From: Closterium sp. Naga37s-1 | Lineage: Eukaryota; Streptophyta; Zygnematophyceae; Desmidiales; Closteriaceae | DNA length: 64,000 nucleotides | Direction of reading: 5' to 3' | NCBI GenBank assembly: GCA_947471745.1 | Contig: CANJKZ010000724.1 | Coordinates: 1,116,001-1,180,000 of the forward strand | Shown: positions 27,531 to 37,150 of the stretch, piece by piece | Position numbering within the stretch: the stretch's first letter is position 1 | Layout of the letters: every line of letters begins with the position of its first letter | Program-made: the position numbers and the translations under genes | The notes under the pieces: model-generated | Told to the model about the DNA's origin: nothing | Seen by the model: the letters and a program-made list of their open reading frames with translations, nothing else | Database searches by the model: none

Positions 27531-28079
27531 TGGTCGTGATGGTGCCTCACCTCCGCTTCAGAGTCGTTGGTCGTGATGGTGCCTCACCTCCGCTTCAGAG
27601 TCGTTGGTCGTGCTTGTGCCTCACCTCCGCTTCAGAGTCATTGGTCGTGATGGTGCCTCACCTCCGTTTCAGAGTCGTTGGTCGTGATGGTGCCTCACCT
27701 CCGCTTCAGAGTCGTTGGTCGTGCTTGTGCCTCACCTCCGCTTCAGAGTCGTTGGTCGTGATGGTGCCTCACCTCCGTTTCAGAGTCGTTGGTTGTGATG
27801 GTGCCTCACCTCCGTTTCAGAGACGTTGGTCGTGATGGTGCCTCACCTCCGTTTCAGAGTCGTTGGTCGTGATGGTGCCTCACCTCCGATTCAGAGTCGT
27901 TGGTCGTGATGGTGCCTCACCTCCGATTCAGAGTCGTTGGTCGTGATGGTGCCTCACCTCCGTTTCAGAGTCGTTGGTCGTGATGGTGCCTCACCTCCGT
28001 TTCAGAGTCGTTGATCATGATGGTGCCTCACCTCCGATTCAGAGTCGTTGGTCATGATGGTGCCTCACCTCCGATTCAG

Positions 28080-31000
28080 AGTCGTTGGTCGTGATGGTGC
28101 CTCACCTCCGCTTCAGAGTCGTTGGTCGTGATGGTACCTCACCTCCGCTTCAGAGTCGTTGGTCGTGATGGTGCCTCACCTCCGCTTCAGAGTCGTTGGT
28201 CGTGATGGTGCCTCACCTCCGCTTCAGAGTCGTTGGTCGTGATGGTGCCTCACCTCCGCTTCAGAGTCGTTGGTCGTGATGGTGCCTCACCTCCGTTTCA
28301 GAGTCGTTGTTCGTGATGGTGCCTCACCTCCGTTTCAGAGTCGTTGGTCGTGATGGTGCCTCACCTCCGTTTCAGAGTCGTTGGTCGTGATGGTGCCTCA
28401 CCTCCGTTTCAGAGTCGTTGGTCGTGATGGTGCCTCACCTCCCTTTCAGAGTCGTTGGTCGTGATGGTGCCTCACCTCCGTTTCAGATTCGTTGGTCGTG
28501 ATAGTGCCTCACCTCCGTTTCAGAGTCGTTGGTCGTGATGGTGCCTCACCTCCGATTCAGAGTCGTTGGTCGTGATGGTGCCTCACCTCCGATTCAGAGT
28601 CGTTGGTCGTGATGGTGCCTCACCTCCGCTTCAGAGTCGTTGGTCGTGATGGTGCCTCACCTCCGCTTCAGAGTCGTTGGTCGTGATGGTGCCTCACCTC
28701 CGCTTCAGAGTCGTTGGTCGTGCTTGTGCCTCACCTCCACTTCAGAGTCATTGGTCGTGATGGTGCCTCACCTCCGTTTCAGAGTCGTTGGTCGTGATGG
28801 TGCCTTACCTCCGCTTCAGAGTCGTTGGTCGTGATGGTGCCTCACCTCCGTTTCAGAGTCGTTGGTCGTGATGGTGCCTCACCTCCGTTTCAGAGTCGTT
28901 GGTCGTGATGGTGCCTCACCTCCGTTTCAGAGTCGTTGGTCATGATGGTGCCTCACCTCCGTTTCAGAGTCGTTGGTCGTGATGGTGCCTCACCTCCGTT
29001 TCAGAGTCGTTGGTCGTGATGGTGCCTCACCTCCGATTCAGAGTCGTTGGTCGTGATGGTGCCTCACCTCCGCTTCAGAGTCGTTGGTCGTGATGGTTCC
29101 TCACCTCCGATTCAGGGTCGTTGGTCGTGATGGTGCCTCACCTCCGCTTCAGAGTCGTTGGTCGTGCTTGTGCCTCACCTCCACTTCAGAGTCATTGGTC
29201 GTGATGGTGCCTCACCTCCGTTTCAGAGTCGTTGGTCGTGATGGTGCCTTACCTCCGCTTCAGAGTCGTTGGTCGTGATGGTGCCTCACCTCCGTTTCAG
29301 AGTCGTTGGTCGTGATGGTGCCTCACCTCCGTTTCAGAGTCGTTGGTCGTGATGGTGCCTCACCTCCGTTTCAGAGTCGTTGGTCATGATGGTGCCTCAC
29401 CTCCGTTTCAGAGTCGTTGGTCGTGATGGTGCCTCACCTCCGTTTCAGAGTCGTTGGTCATGATGGTGCCTCACCTCCGATTCAGAGTCGTTGGTCATGA
29501 TGGTGCCTCACCTCCGATTCAGAGTCGTTGGTCGTGATGGTGCCTCACCTCCGATTCAGAGTCGTTGGTCGTGATGGTGCCTCACCTCCGCTTCAGAGTC
29601 GTTGGTCGTGATGGTGCCTCATCTCCGATTCAGAGTCGTTGGTCGTGATGGTGCCTCACCTCCGCTTCAGAGTCGTTGGTCGTGATGGTGCCTCACCTCC
29701 GGTTCAGAGTCGTTGGTCGTGATGGTGCCTCACCTCCGCTTCAGAGTCCTTGGTCGTGATGGTGCCTCATCTCCGATTCAGAGTCGTTGGTCGTGATGGT
29801 GCCTCACCTCCGCTTCAGAGTCGTTGGTCGTGATGGTGCCTCACCTCCGCTTCAGAGTCGTTGGTCGTGATGGTGCCTCACCTCCGCTTCAGAGTCGTTG
29901 GTCGTGATGGTGCCTCACCTCCGTTTCAGAGTCGTTGGTCGTGATGGTGCCTCACCTCCGTTTCAGAGTCGTTGGTCGTGATGGTGCCTCACCTCCGCTT
30001 CAGAGTCGTTGGTCGTGATGGTGCCTCACCTCCGTTTCAGAGTCGTTGGTCGTGATGGTGCCTCACCTCCCTTTCAGAGTCGTTGGTCGTGATGGTGCCT
30101 CACCTCCGTTTTAGAGTCGTTGGTCGTGATGGTGCCTCACCTCCGTTTCAGAGTCGTTGGTCGTGATGGTGCCTCACCTCCGATTCAGAGTCGTTGGTCG
30201 TGATGGTGCCTCACCTCCGATTCAGAATCGTTGGTCGTGATGGTGCCTCACCTCCGCTTCAGAGTCGTTGGTCGTGATGGTACCTCACCTCCGCTTCAGA
30301 GTCGTTGGTCGTGATGGTGCCTCACCTCCGCTTCAGAGTCGTTGGTCGTGATGGTGCCTCACCTCCGCTTCAGAGTCGTTGGTCGTGATGGTGCCTCACC
30401 TCCGCTTCAGAGTCGTTGGTCGTGATGGTGCCTCACCTCCGTTTCAGAGTCGTTGTTCGTGATGGTGCCTCACCTCCGTTTCAGAGTCGTTGGTCGTGAT
30501 GGTGCCTCACCTCCGTTTCAGAGTCGTTGGTCGTGATGGTGCCTCACCTCCGTTTCAGAGTCGTTGGTCGTGATGGTGCCTCACCTCCGTTTCAGAGTCG
30601 TTGGTCGTGATGGTGCCTCACCTCCGTTTCAGATTCGTTGGTCGTGATGGTGCCTCACCTCCGTTTCAGAGTCGTTGGTCGTGATGGTGCCTCACCTCCG
30701 ATTCAGAGTCGTTGGTCGTGATGGTGCCTCACCTCCGATTCAGAGTCGTTGGTCGTGATGGTGCCTCACCTCCGCTTCAGAGTCGTTGGTCGTGATGGTG
30801 CCTCACCTCCGCTTCAGAGTCGTTGGTCGTGATGGTGCCTCACCTCCGCTTCAGAGTCGTTGGTCGTGCTTGTGCCTCACCTCCACTTCAGAGTCATTGG
30901 TCGTGATGGTGCCTCACCTCCGTTTCAGAGTCGTTGGTCGTGATGGTGCCTTACCTCCGCTTCAGAGTCGTTGGTCGTGATGGTGCCTCACCTCCGTTTC

Positions 31001-31982
31001 AGAGTCGTTGGTCGTGATGGTGCCTCACCTCCGTTTCAGAGTCGTTGGTCGTGATGGTGCCTCACTTCCGTTTCAGAGTCGTTGGTCATGATGGTGCCTC
31101 ACCTCCGTTTCAGAGTCGTTGGTCGTGATGGTGCCTCACCTCCGTTTCAGAGTCGTTGGTCATGATGGTGCCTCACCTCCGATTCAGAGTCGTTGGTCAT
31201 GATGGTGCCTCACCTCCGATTCAGAGTCGTTGGTCGTGATGGTGCCTCACCTCCGATTCAGAGTCGTTGGTCGTGATGGTGCCTCACCTCCGCTTCAGAG
31301 TCGTTGGTCGTGATGGTGCCTCATCTCCGATTCAGAGTCGTTGGTCGTGATGGTGCCTCACCTCCGCTTCAGAGTCGTTGGTCGTGATGGTGCCTCACCT
31401 CTGGTTCAGAGTCGTTGGTCGTGATGGTGCCTCACCTCCGCTTCAGAGTCCTTGGTCGTGATGGTGCCTCATCTCCGATTCAGAGTCGTTGGTCGTGATG
31501 GTGCCTCACCTCCGCTTCAGAGTCGTTGGTCGTGATGGTGCCTCACCTCCGCTTCAGAGTCGTTGGTCGTGATGGTGCCTCACCTCCGCTTCAGAGTCGT
31601 TGGTCGTGATGGTGCCTCACCTCCGTTTCAGAGTCGTTGGTCGTGATGGTGCCTCACCTCCGTTTCAGAGTCGTTGGTCGTGATGGTGCCTCACCTCCGC
31701 TTCAGAGTCGTTGGTCGTGATGGTGCCTCACCTCCGTTTCAGAGTCGTTGGTCGTGATGGTGCCTCACCTCCCTTTCAGAGTCGTTGGTCGTGATGGTGC
31801 CTCACCTCCGTTTTAGAGTCGTTGGTCGTGATGGTGCCTCACCTCCGTTTCAGAGTCGTTGGTCGTGATGGTGCCTCACCTCCGATTCAGAGTCGTTGGT
31901 CGTGATGGTGCCTCACCTCCGATTCAGAATCGTTGGTCGTGATGGTGCCTCACCTCCGCTTCAGAGTCGTTGGTCGTGATGG
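28080..31982. repeat. Overlapping block duplications at the right end of satellite A
   Basis: Two offsets are visible: 2,146 bp (58 units; GGTACCTC marker at 28,133 and 30,279) and 1,702 bp (46 units; AGTCCTTGG marker near 29,746 and 31,448). A third, 444 bp (12 units), links the GTGCTTGTGCC plus CTCCACTTCAG marker groups near 28,640 and 29,084. The right end of the array was thus built by at least two overlapping rounds of block copying. Confidence 0.75.
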
Positions 31983-32139
31983 TGCCTCACCTCCGCTTCA
32001 GAGTCGTTGGTCGTGATGGTGCCTCACCTCCGCTTCAGAGTCGTTGGTCGTGCTTGTGCCTCACCTCCGCTTCAGAGTCATTGGTCGTGATGGTGCCTCA
32101 CCTCCGTTTCAGAGTCGTTGGTCGTGATGGTGCCTCACC

Positions 32140-32150
32140 TCCGCCGTCGC
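32140..32150. other. Junction of satellite A with Copia 1
   Basis: The last satellite unit stops after CACCTCCG (32,143) and the next base already belongs to the minus-strand RT region of Copia 1. There is no LTR, target duplication or spacer here. The join lies in a short CCGCCGTCGCC stretch, so a microhomology join, a deletion or an assembly join are all possible. Confidence 0.75.
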
Positions 32151-32680
32151 CGACCGTCGTCGCCGACCTTGAAGTTCAGAGCCTCGTCGACCTGGCTCTT
32201 CTTCCACCCGGCGCCGACCAGCACGTCGTTGAGCGCCTTGTACCACAGCAGCGGCGACTGCTTCAGCCCGTACAGGCTCTTCAGCAGATTGCACACCCGG
32301 CCGGTCCCATCGTTGAAGTGGTCCGGCTGGTACATGTAAAGCACCCGGTCGAGCTTGCTCTGCAGGAAGGAGTTCTTCATGTCGAGCTGCATCAGGTTGA
32401 GGTTGAGGACGGCGACGATGCTGTGGAATATCCTCAGCGTGACGTAGCTGCTCACCGGCGCGTACGTCTCGTCGTAGTCGGCGCCATACACCTGCGTGAA
32501 GCCCTTCACGGCCAGCCTCGCCTTCTCGCGCTCGACGGTGTCGTCAATGCGGTACTTTGTCGTCAGCACCCACCGGTTCTTCATGATGTTCACTCCAGGT
32601 GGGCGTTCGACCAGCTCCCAAGTTCCCATGCTGATGAGGCTGTGGATCTCCTCCTCCATGGCGGCTTTTTCTGCCTTGCC
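32144..32680 (-). pseudogene. Copia 1 reverse transcriptase, N-terminal half
   Basis: Minus-strand RT_connect/RVT_2-type sequence. Visible motifs are WELVERPPG, NRWVLTTKYRID, ARLAVKGFTQVYGADYDETY, the LDMKN catalytic-aspartate segment and LLKSLYGLKQSP. These are typical of copia RT fingers and palm. In a live element this would copy the RNA genome to cDNA in the cytoplasmic particle. Only the N-terminal half lies in the window before satellite A starts. Fossil part, not a host gene. Confidence 0.9.
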
Positions 32681-33718
32681 CTTCCAGCTTGCCAACGACT
32701 CCTTCACCGTTATCGTGGAGATGTCCTTGCGGTGCTCGGGGTCGGCGTGCATGTCGGGGTCTAGCCCCGGCAGTTCCTCATCCTCCTCGGCGTCGTCGTA
32801 CAGCTGGTCGTCGTCGACCTCGTCGTACGCCGTGGTGAAGGCAGCAGGTACGTAGAAGTCGGGTGGCCTCCGAAGTGGGCCTGTACACCGTGGTCCAGGC
32901 TGGACCTCCTCGGCGTCCCCTCCATCGTCACCGGCGTCGTTGTCCTCAGCGTCCTGCTGCACCTCAGTCGGCGTTCCAGCCGACTTCTCCCTTGCGGTCG
33001 GCTCCCCTGCCGATTGCCCGGACGCCGACTGCTCCTTGGTCGGCGTCGCTGCTGCCTGCTCCCCTGTCGGCTGCTGCCCTGCTGGTGTCTCCTTCACCGG
33101 CTTCACCAGGGTCGGCTGCTCCTCCTCTGCCCGCTGCTCCCTTGTCGGCGTCGACTTGACTCCCACGCCGACTTGCTTGGCGTCACGTCGGCCGCCGGCG
33201 ATGCTCTTGGTCGGCGCCACAGGCGACGACGCCTTACTGCTCCCCTCATCGCCGGGGGCCGATACCGGAGTCAGCCCACGCAGGTCGGCGTCAAGGGGAG
33301 GTGCAGGAGGGGCAGGGGGAGGGAAAAGAGAGCGGACGGCCTCGGCGTCCTCATCAGCGAGCTCACCGACCTCGGTGAGCAGAGGGAGCGTCGCTGTCGA
33401 GGTTTCCGTTGGCGGGTTGACCGGCGTCCGCCCCGACGCCGGCCCATAATGCGACCTCCACACCTCCAGCGATATGGTCTCGTAGAACACCACATCCGAC
33501 ATGGTGACCACCCGGTTGTCGGCGATGTCGATGAGCTCCCAGCCCTTGCTCTCCGCCGACACGCCGAGATGAAGGCCCAACCTGGCCTTCGGCTTCAGCT
33601 TCCCACCGCGCTGCTGCTCGGGGACCAGGAACTGTGCCATGCAGCCCCACACGCGCGCCAGCGACAAGTCGGGCTTCGTCCCAGTGAGCAGCTGGTACGG
33701 CGTCGTCCCCGGCGGCAA
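32681..33718 (-). pseudogene. Copia 1 integrase C-terminal region and linker
   Basis: Minus strand. The start resembles the integrase C-terminal region of copia elements (PGTTPYQLLTG, ARVWGCMAQFLVP, KARLGLHLGVS, DVVFYE). It is followed by a long low-complexity linker rich in Pro, Ala, Glu, Thr and Lys, then the acidic stretch leading into RT (ELPGLDPDMHADPEHR). Such linkers between integrase and RT are usual in copia. The plus-strand open frames opposite it are shadows. Confidence 0.85.
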
Positions 33719-34345
33719 CGCCGACCTCTCAAGGCAGTTGCGGACCTAGACGGCCTGCCGCAGAGCAAGATGCCACCAGTGGTGCTACACGCCCATGTGC
33801 AGCAGTATCGTCCGCACCGACTCCACCACAGTCCGCATCTCCCGTTCTGCCATGCCGTTCTGCTGCGGGGTGTAAGGGCAGGTCAGGTCGTGGACGATCA
33901 CCTTGCCGTTCACGAAGTCGGTGAACTGCTTCCCGAGGAACTCCCCGCCCCGGTCAGAGTGCAGCATCAACACCGACTTCTTCGTCTGCCGCTCAGCCAC
34001 CGCCAGCCACTGCACGAACTCCTGCAACGCATCCGACTTCTTGGCGACCGGCCTCACCCACACGTAGCGGGTCTTGCGGTCCTTCAGCAGCAAGAATTAC
34101 AGGCTGCCGTCCTTGGCAGCCACGCGGAACGGCCCGCACAAGTCGATGTGCACGACGGCCAGCACGTCGTCGGCGTCGGAGCCCTTGTCGGGGAAGGTGT
34201 GCCGCGCCAGCTTCCCGCCGACGCACGAGACACACGGTGAGTCGGCGCCCGACGCCGACTTGAGGTCCAGCTCAGTGGCGACCTCGTGCTTCGCCGAGTT
34301 CCGGATAGTATCTATGCCGACGTGTGCAAGCATCGCATGCAGCCT
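33719..34345 (-). pseudogene. Copia 1 integrase zinc-binding and catalytic core
   Basis: Minus strand. The GAG-pre-integrase type motif ends with CVSCVGGK (paired cysteines of the HHCC zinc site). The rve core follows: VVHIDLCGPF with the first catalytic Asp, SDRGGEF with the second, and PYTPQQNGMAEREMRT with the catalytic Glu. In a live element this enzyme inserts cDNA into the chromosome. It is highly similar to the matching parts of Copia 2 and 3. Confidence 0.9.
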
Positions 34346-34861
34346 GTCCGGCGTCGACTTCGTAGCTGAGACTATCGCCCGCAGGGCCACAACCTCCGTC
34401 GTCGGCGTTGTCGACTTCGCCGAGCAGGGGCGCAGGTCGGTACAGAGGACTCGCCCGGTGTAGGACGCCCGACCGAGGACGTCTCCCGCCGCCGAGACGA
34501 GCAACATCCCGTCGCCGTCCTCCTGCAGCTTCACGCCGTTCTCCTTCAGCTGGCCGGCCGAAAGCGGGTTCGCTCGCACGCCCGGGACGTAGAGCACGTC
34601 GGGGATGAGCACCTGCTTCCCGGGCTGCCCTTGCAGAGCGACAGTGCCGCGACCCTGGACGTCCTGCAGCGCCCCATTGAAGCCGCGCACGTGCTTGACG
34701 TCGCCGCTCGGCTGCAGGTCGACGAAGACCTCCTTCGTCCCCATCAGGTGGTGGGAGCAGCCGCTGTCGAGCAGGACCACCGATGGGTTCACCTGCACAG
34801 CTGCCGCCATCGCATGGAAGTCCTCGCCGGCCTCCGGCGCCAACGAGACGGTCGGCTCCAC
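34346..34861 (-). pseudogene. Copia 1 aspartic protease region
   Basis: Minus strand. The retropepsin-like motif VVLLDSGCSHHLMGT (active-site Asp in LDSG) lies near 34,740-34,780, followed by FVDLQPSGDVKHVRGFNG, and by the IPDVLYVPG and LLSAGQLKENG-type segments normal for copia. It would cleave the Gag-Pol polyprotein. Fossil part. Confidence 0.88.
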
Positions 34862-36312
34862 GACGCCGACCAGCGAGCACGACGCCTCATTGTCGTCTCG
34901 CCCCTTGCCGCCACCAGAGGGGTCGTCGTCCTTCGCTGAGGTCGACTTGGCCGACTGCCTCTCCTTGCGCGGCTTGTTTCCTCCTCGACGGGGACGACGG
35001 CTGCCAGACCTTCCGCGGCCTCCCTTGGCGTCGTCGTCGTCGGAGTCACTGCGGTCGGGGCACTAGAAGGAGAGGTGGTCGGGGTCGCCGCACAGCCAGC
35101 ACTCCCGCCGTCGACTTCCTCCTCCACGACCACTATCCTTGGCCGGCTTCCTCTTGTCGGCGTCCTTGGTCGGCTTCCAGCCACTGCTACCACCGCCGCC
35201 AGACTGCCCGCGCTGCCCCGGTCGACCACCTTGCTTCGTCGGGGCGACGTAGTGCACCTGCGCGAGGAGCTCCGAGGGCCGCTCAGCTTCCTACATCGCC
35301 TCATCCTGCAGGATGTACGAGGTTATAGAATCCTCGTTGAGTGTCGCCCTAGTGCTCGGCGCCAACGACAGCCGCTTCAGCAGGTTGTAGCTGCTCGTGA
35401 GCCCTTTGATGACGTGCGTGAGGTACGATGCCGTCGAGTATTGCACGCCGGCCATCCTCATGGTGGCGAGAATTCGCCGAGCCCGGTTGCAGTAGTCAGT
35501 CGCCGACTCCTCTTCGCCCATCCGTATGTGCGACAGCTGCTCCTCAAGCTGGCCGATGTACAGGTCGTCGGTGACCTGGTACGTCGACTCGATGAAGTGC
35601 CAAGCCCGGTGGCCGGCGTCGAGGTACTCCCTGCACGACTTCAAGGCGATCTGCACGCCGGTGAGCAGCACCGCGAGATGACCGTGAAGGTCAGCAACTG
35701 CACGGCGCGAAACTCCGCACGCAGGTCGGGGTAGTGCTCTTCCGGCGTCGCCACGGTGCCACGGGCGAAGCCGATCAGCCCAGCCATCTCCAGCTGGGGC
35801 TCAATGGCTTCCTTCCAGGTGAGAATGTCGGGTCGACCGACCAGCAGGGGGGTGACCGAGATCCTGTCTGGCGTAAATTTGAAGTAGCCGTAGCTCGGTG
35901 CAATCCCGCCCGCTGTCACGCGGGTGGCCGACATCGTCGACAAACCGCTTCGACGTCCTCCGACATCGCCCTGCGAGGAGCCTGCAGCCGCCGAGGACTG
36001 CATCCCTCGCGCCTGAACGCCGCCGACTTCATCGGCGTGAATCACACCTCGTTGCCTCGACGTGCCTCCCGCACTGCTGCCGACTTGGCCACCACCGGCG
36101 TTGACGCCCACGTCGACGCCGCCCTCGGTGTTCACCGGTTGAGGAGATGCAGGCCGAGAAGGAGGGTGCTCCGTCGCCCACACAGCGCGGATGCCAGCCT
36201 CGACGACCGCCCAGGGCAGGTCGCCATGCTCGTTGGCCTCATGACGTCCCCTCGCGTTCTCCAGCCGTGCCTCCAAGGTGTCTACCACATCCGTGTCACC
36301 TATGCCAACCAT
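34862..36312 (-). pseudogene. Copia 1 gag with CCHC zinc knuckle
   Basis: Minus strand. The shared gag start MVGIGDTDVVDTLEARLE begins at 36,312. The capsid-like part carries SVTPLLVGRPDILTWKEAI, LEMAGLIGFARG and LDAGHRAWHFIESTYQVTDD, a UBN2/retrotransposon-gag type fold. A Gly/Lys/Arg-rich nucleocapsid stretch follows, with a CX2CX4HX4C knuckle (CWLCGDPDHLSF...). This would form the particle and bind the RNA. Same start and layout as in Copia 2 and 3, which supports the start chosen. Broken, fossil. Confidence 0.87.
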
Positions 36313-36400
36313 GGTGACGCTCGCACAGCTGCCGGCCTACGAACACAATCGGTAAGTGGCCACTACGTCGACTACACTGAAAAGGTAAGTCGTGTTCCGT

Positions 36401-36417
36401 CCACGCTCACCGCACCA
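36401..36417 (-). other. Copia 1 primer-binding site
   Basis: On the minus strand TGGTGCGGTGAGCGTGG directly follows the 5' LTR. TGG next to the LTR fits pairing with the CCA end of a tRNA. The same 17 bases, nearly unchanged, follow the 5' LTRs of Copia 2 and 3. I could not identify the tRNA; it is not the usual plant initiator-Met site (TGGTATCAGAGC). Confidence 0.7.
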
Positions 36418-37150
36418 TGCGGAAATAACTCTATCAACGGGAGCTAGACTACGGGCTAGGCACGGGTGCTCGTGTGATCTTTTCGTTCGTTCGTTCCTTA
36501 GTCGTTAGCTTGTGCTCGCACTACTTGCTGGTTCACGGGGGAATTTGGCAAGAGTTTCACTAGCAAAAGTTCACAAAAATAGGGTGATACAATATTGGCA
36601 ATACAGACTGTATCAGAGCTGGCTAGGCTGCTGGTCGACCTCCAGCGCAGCATGGTCGACCGCGATCCAGCGCAGCAGAGCTCGCACCGCTCCAGCGTTG
36701 CAGAGTAGCGGTTTGCCAACGTTGCAAGTCCACGGCGTGCCAACGCTGCAGCAAGTCGGCTGCACAGCGTTGCACCCGCAGGACAACGGTGCACCTGCTT
36801 CGCAGGTGCGTGCAGCTGATTGGTGCACCACTCCTTGTCACGTGCACAACGCGGACGTCCAGGTCGAGTCCACGCCAGCGACTGCGCCTGCCAGCCACGT
36901 CGACCTCGGGGTACCACCTCTGAGGTAGGCCTCGTAGCAACCACCCCGGCGACCATCGCACACGTCGCCCAGGTAACTCGGACGACCGGGCAACCACGCC
37001 TGGTTGCCCAGCCCAGTCGGACGCCGGCTACACCAGACCGGCGTCCCCACAAGAGGTGTCCTAGCACCCAGGTCGACGTCCGGACGCCTAGGTCGGCGTA
37101 GAGGCGCCCAGGGCGGCGTCCAGCCTCCCAGGACGCCGTCCAGGCGCCCA
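36418..37150 (-). repeat. Copia 1 5' LTR (variant U3)
   Basis: In plus-strand reading the LTR starts TGCGGAAATAACTCTATCAA and ends ...GGCGCCCA, so it obeys TG...CA. The left half (R/U5 side) matches the LTRs of Copia 2 and 3. The right part (U3 side on the minus strand) differs: it lacks their dense GTCGAC cluster and is built from GGCGTC/GGCGCCC-like words. It abuts satellite B at TATGG, the same unit position as the other two insertions. Confidence 0.8.

Larger units (their letters stand above)
1..32143. repeat. Satellite A, 37-bp tandem array
   Basis: A head-to-tail array of a 37-bp unit fills the first half of the window and continues off its left edge. A clean unit is 11,360-11,396; it starts GTTGGTCGTGATGG and holds GGTG-CCT-CACC, a four-base inverted repeat (11,372-11,382). 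The base after CTCCG is the most variable site: T, C, A and G forms all occur, often in runs (several T units, two or three A units, several C units), which gives a higher-order rhythm. Other recurrent variants are GTCATGATGG for GTCGTGATGG, AGTCATTGG for AGTCGTTGG, CTCATCTCC for CTCACCTCC, and a GTGCTTGTGCC/GTGTTTGTGCC form. There are no spacers and no interrupting genes. The array is non-coding: 37 is not a multiple of 3, and the TGA in CGTGATGG closes each frame about every 111 bp. Confidence 0.98.
32144..37150 (-). mobile_element. Copia 1: truncated Ty1/copia LTR element
   Basis: A minus-strand Ty1/copia relic. From its 5' side (right) it holds the 5' LTR (36,418-37,150), a primer-binding site, gag with a zinc knuckle, protease, integrase and the N-terminal half of RT. 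The element ends inside RT where satellite A begins; no RNase H, polypurine tract or 3' LTR is present. The order PR-INT-RT marks it as Pseudoviridae/Ty1-copia. It belongs to the same family as Copia 2 and 3 by gag, integrase and RT similarity, but the U3 part of its LTR differs. It is broken, with about five or six reading-frame breaks plus the missing 3' part. Age cannot be read from LTRs because only one remains. Confidence 0.93.

Noticed and set aside
1776-31000. Repeated plus-strand open frames of 64-101 codons in satellite A (MVVMVPHLRF... phrases)
   Set aside because: They come from a 37-bp repeat read in three frames; the TGA in CGTGATGG closes them every 111 bp, and the longer ones appear only where a GTGCTTG/GTGTTTG variant removes one TGA. 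No gene start, codon signal or conserved product.
1-32143. CRISPR-like array
   Set aside because: The 37-bp unit length is in the range of CRISPR repeats, but units are directly contiguous with no spacers and the setting is eukaryotic.
31970-32764. 264-codon plus-strand frame across the satellite A/Copia 1 junction
   Set aside because: Its first part is satellite and the rest is antisense to copia RT.
36608-36625. Plus-strand TGTATCAGAGC resembling a plant initiator-Met primer site
   Set aside because: It lies inside the Copia 1 LTR on the wrong strand, and the matching place in the other LTRs reads ACATCAGACC. A better primer site adjoins each LTR.
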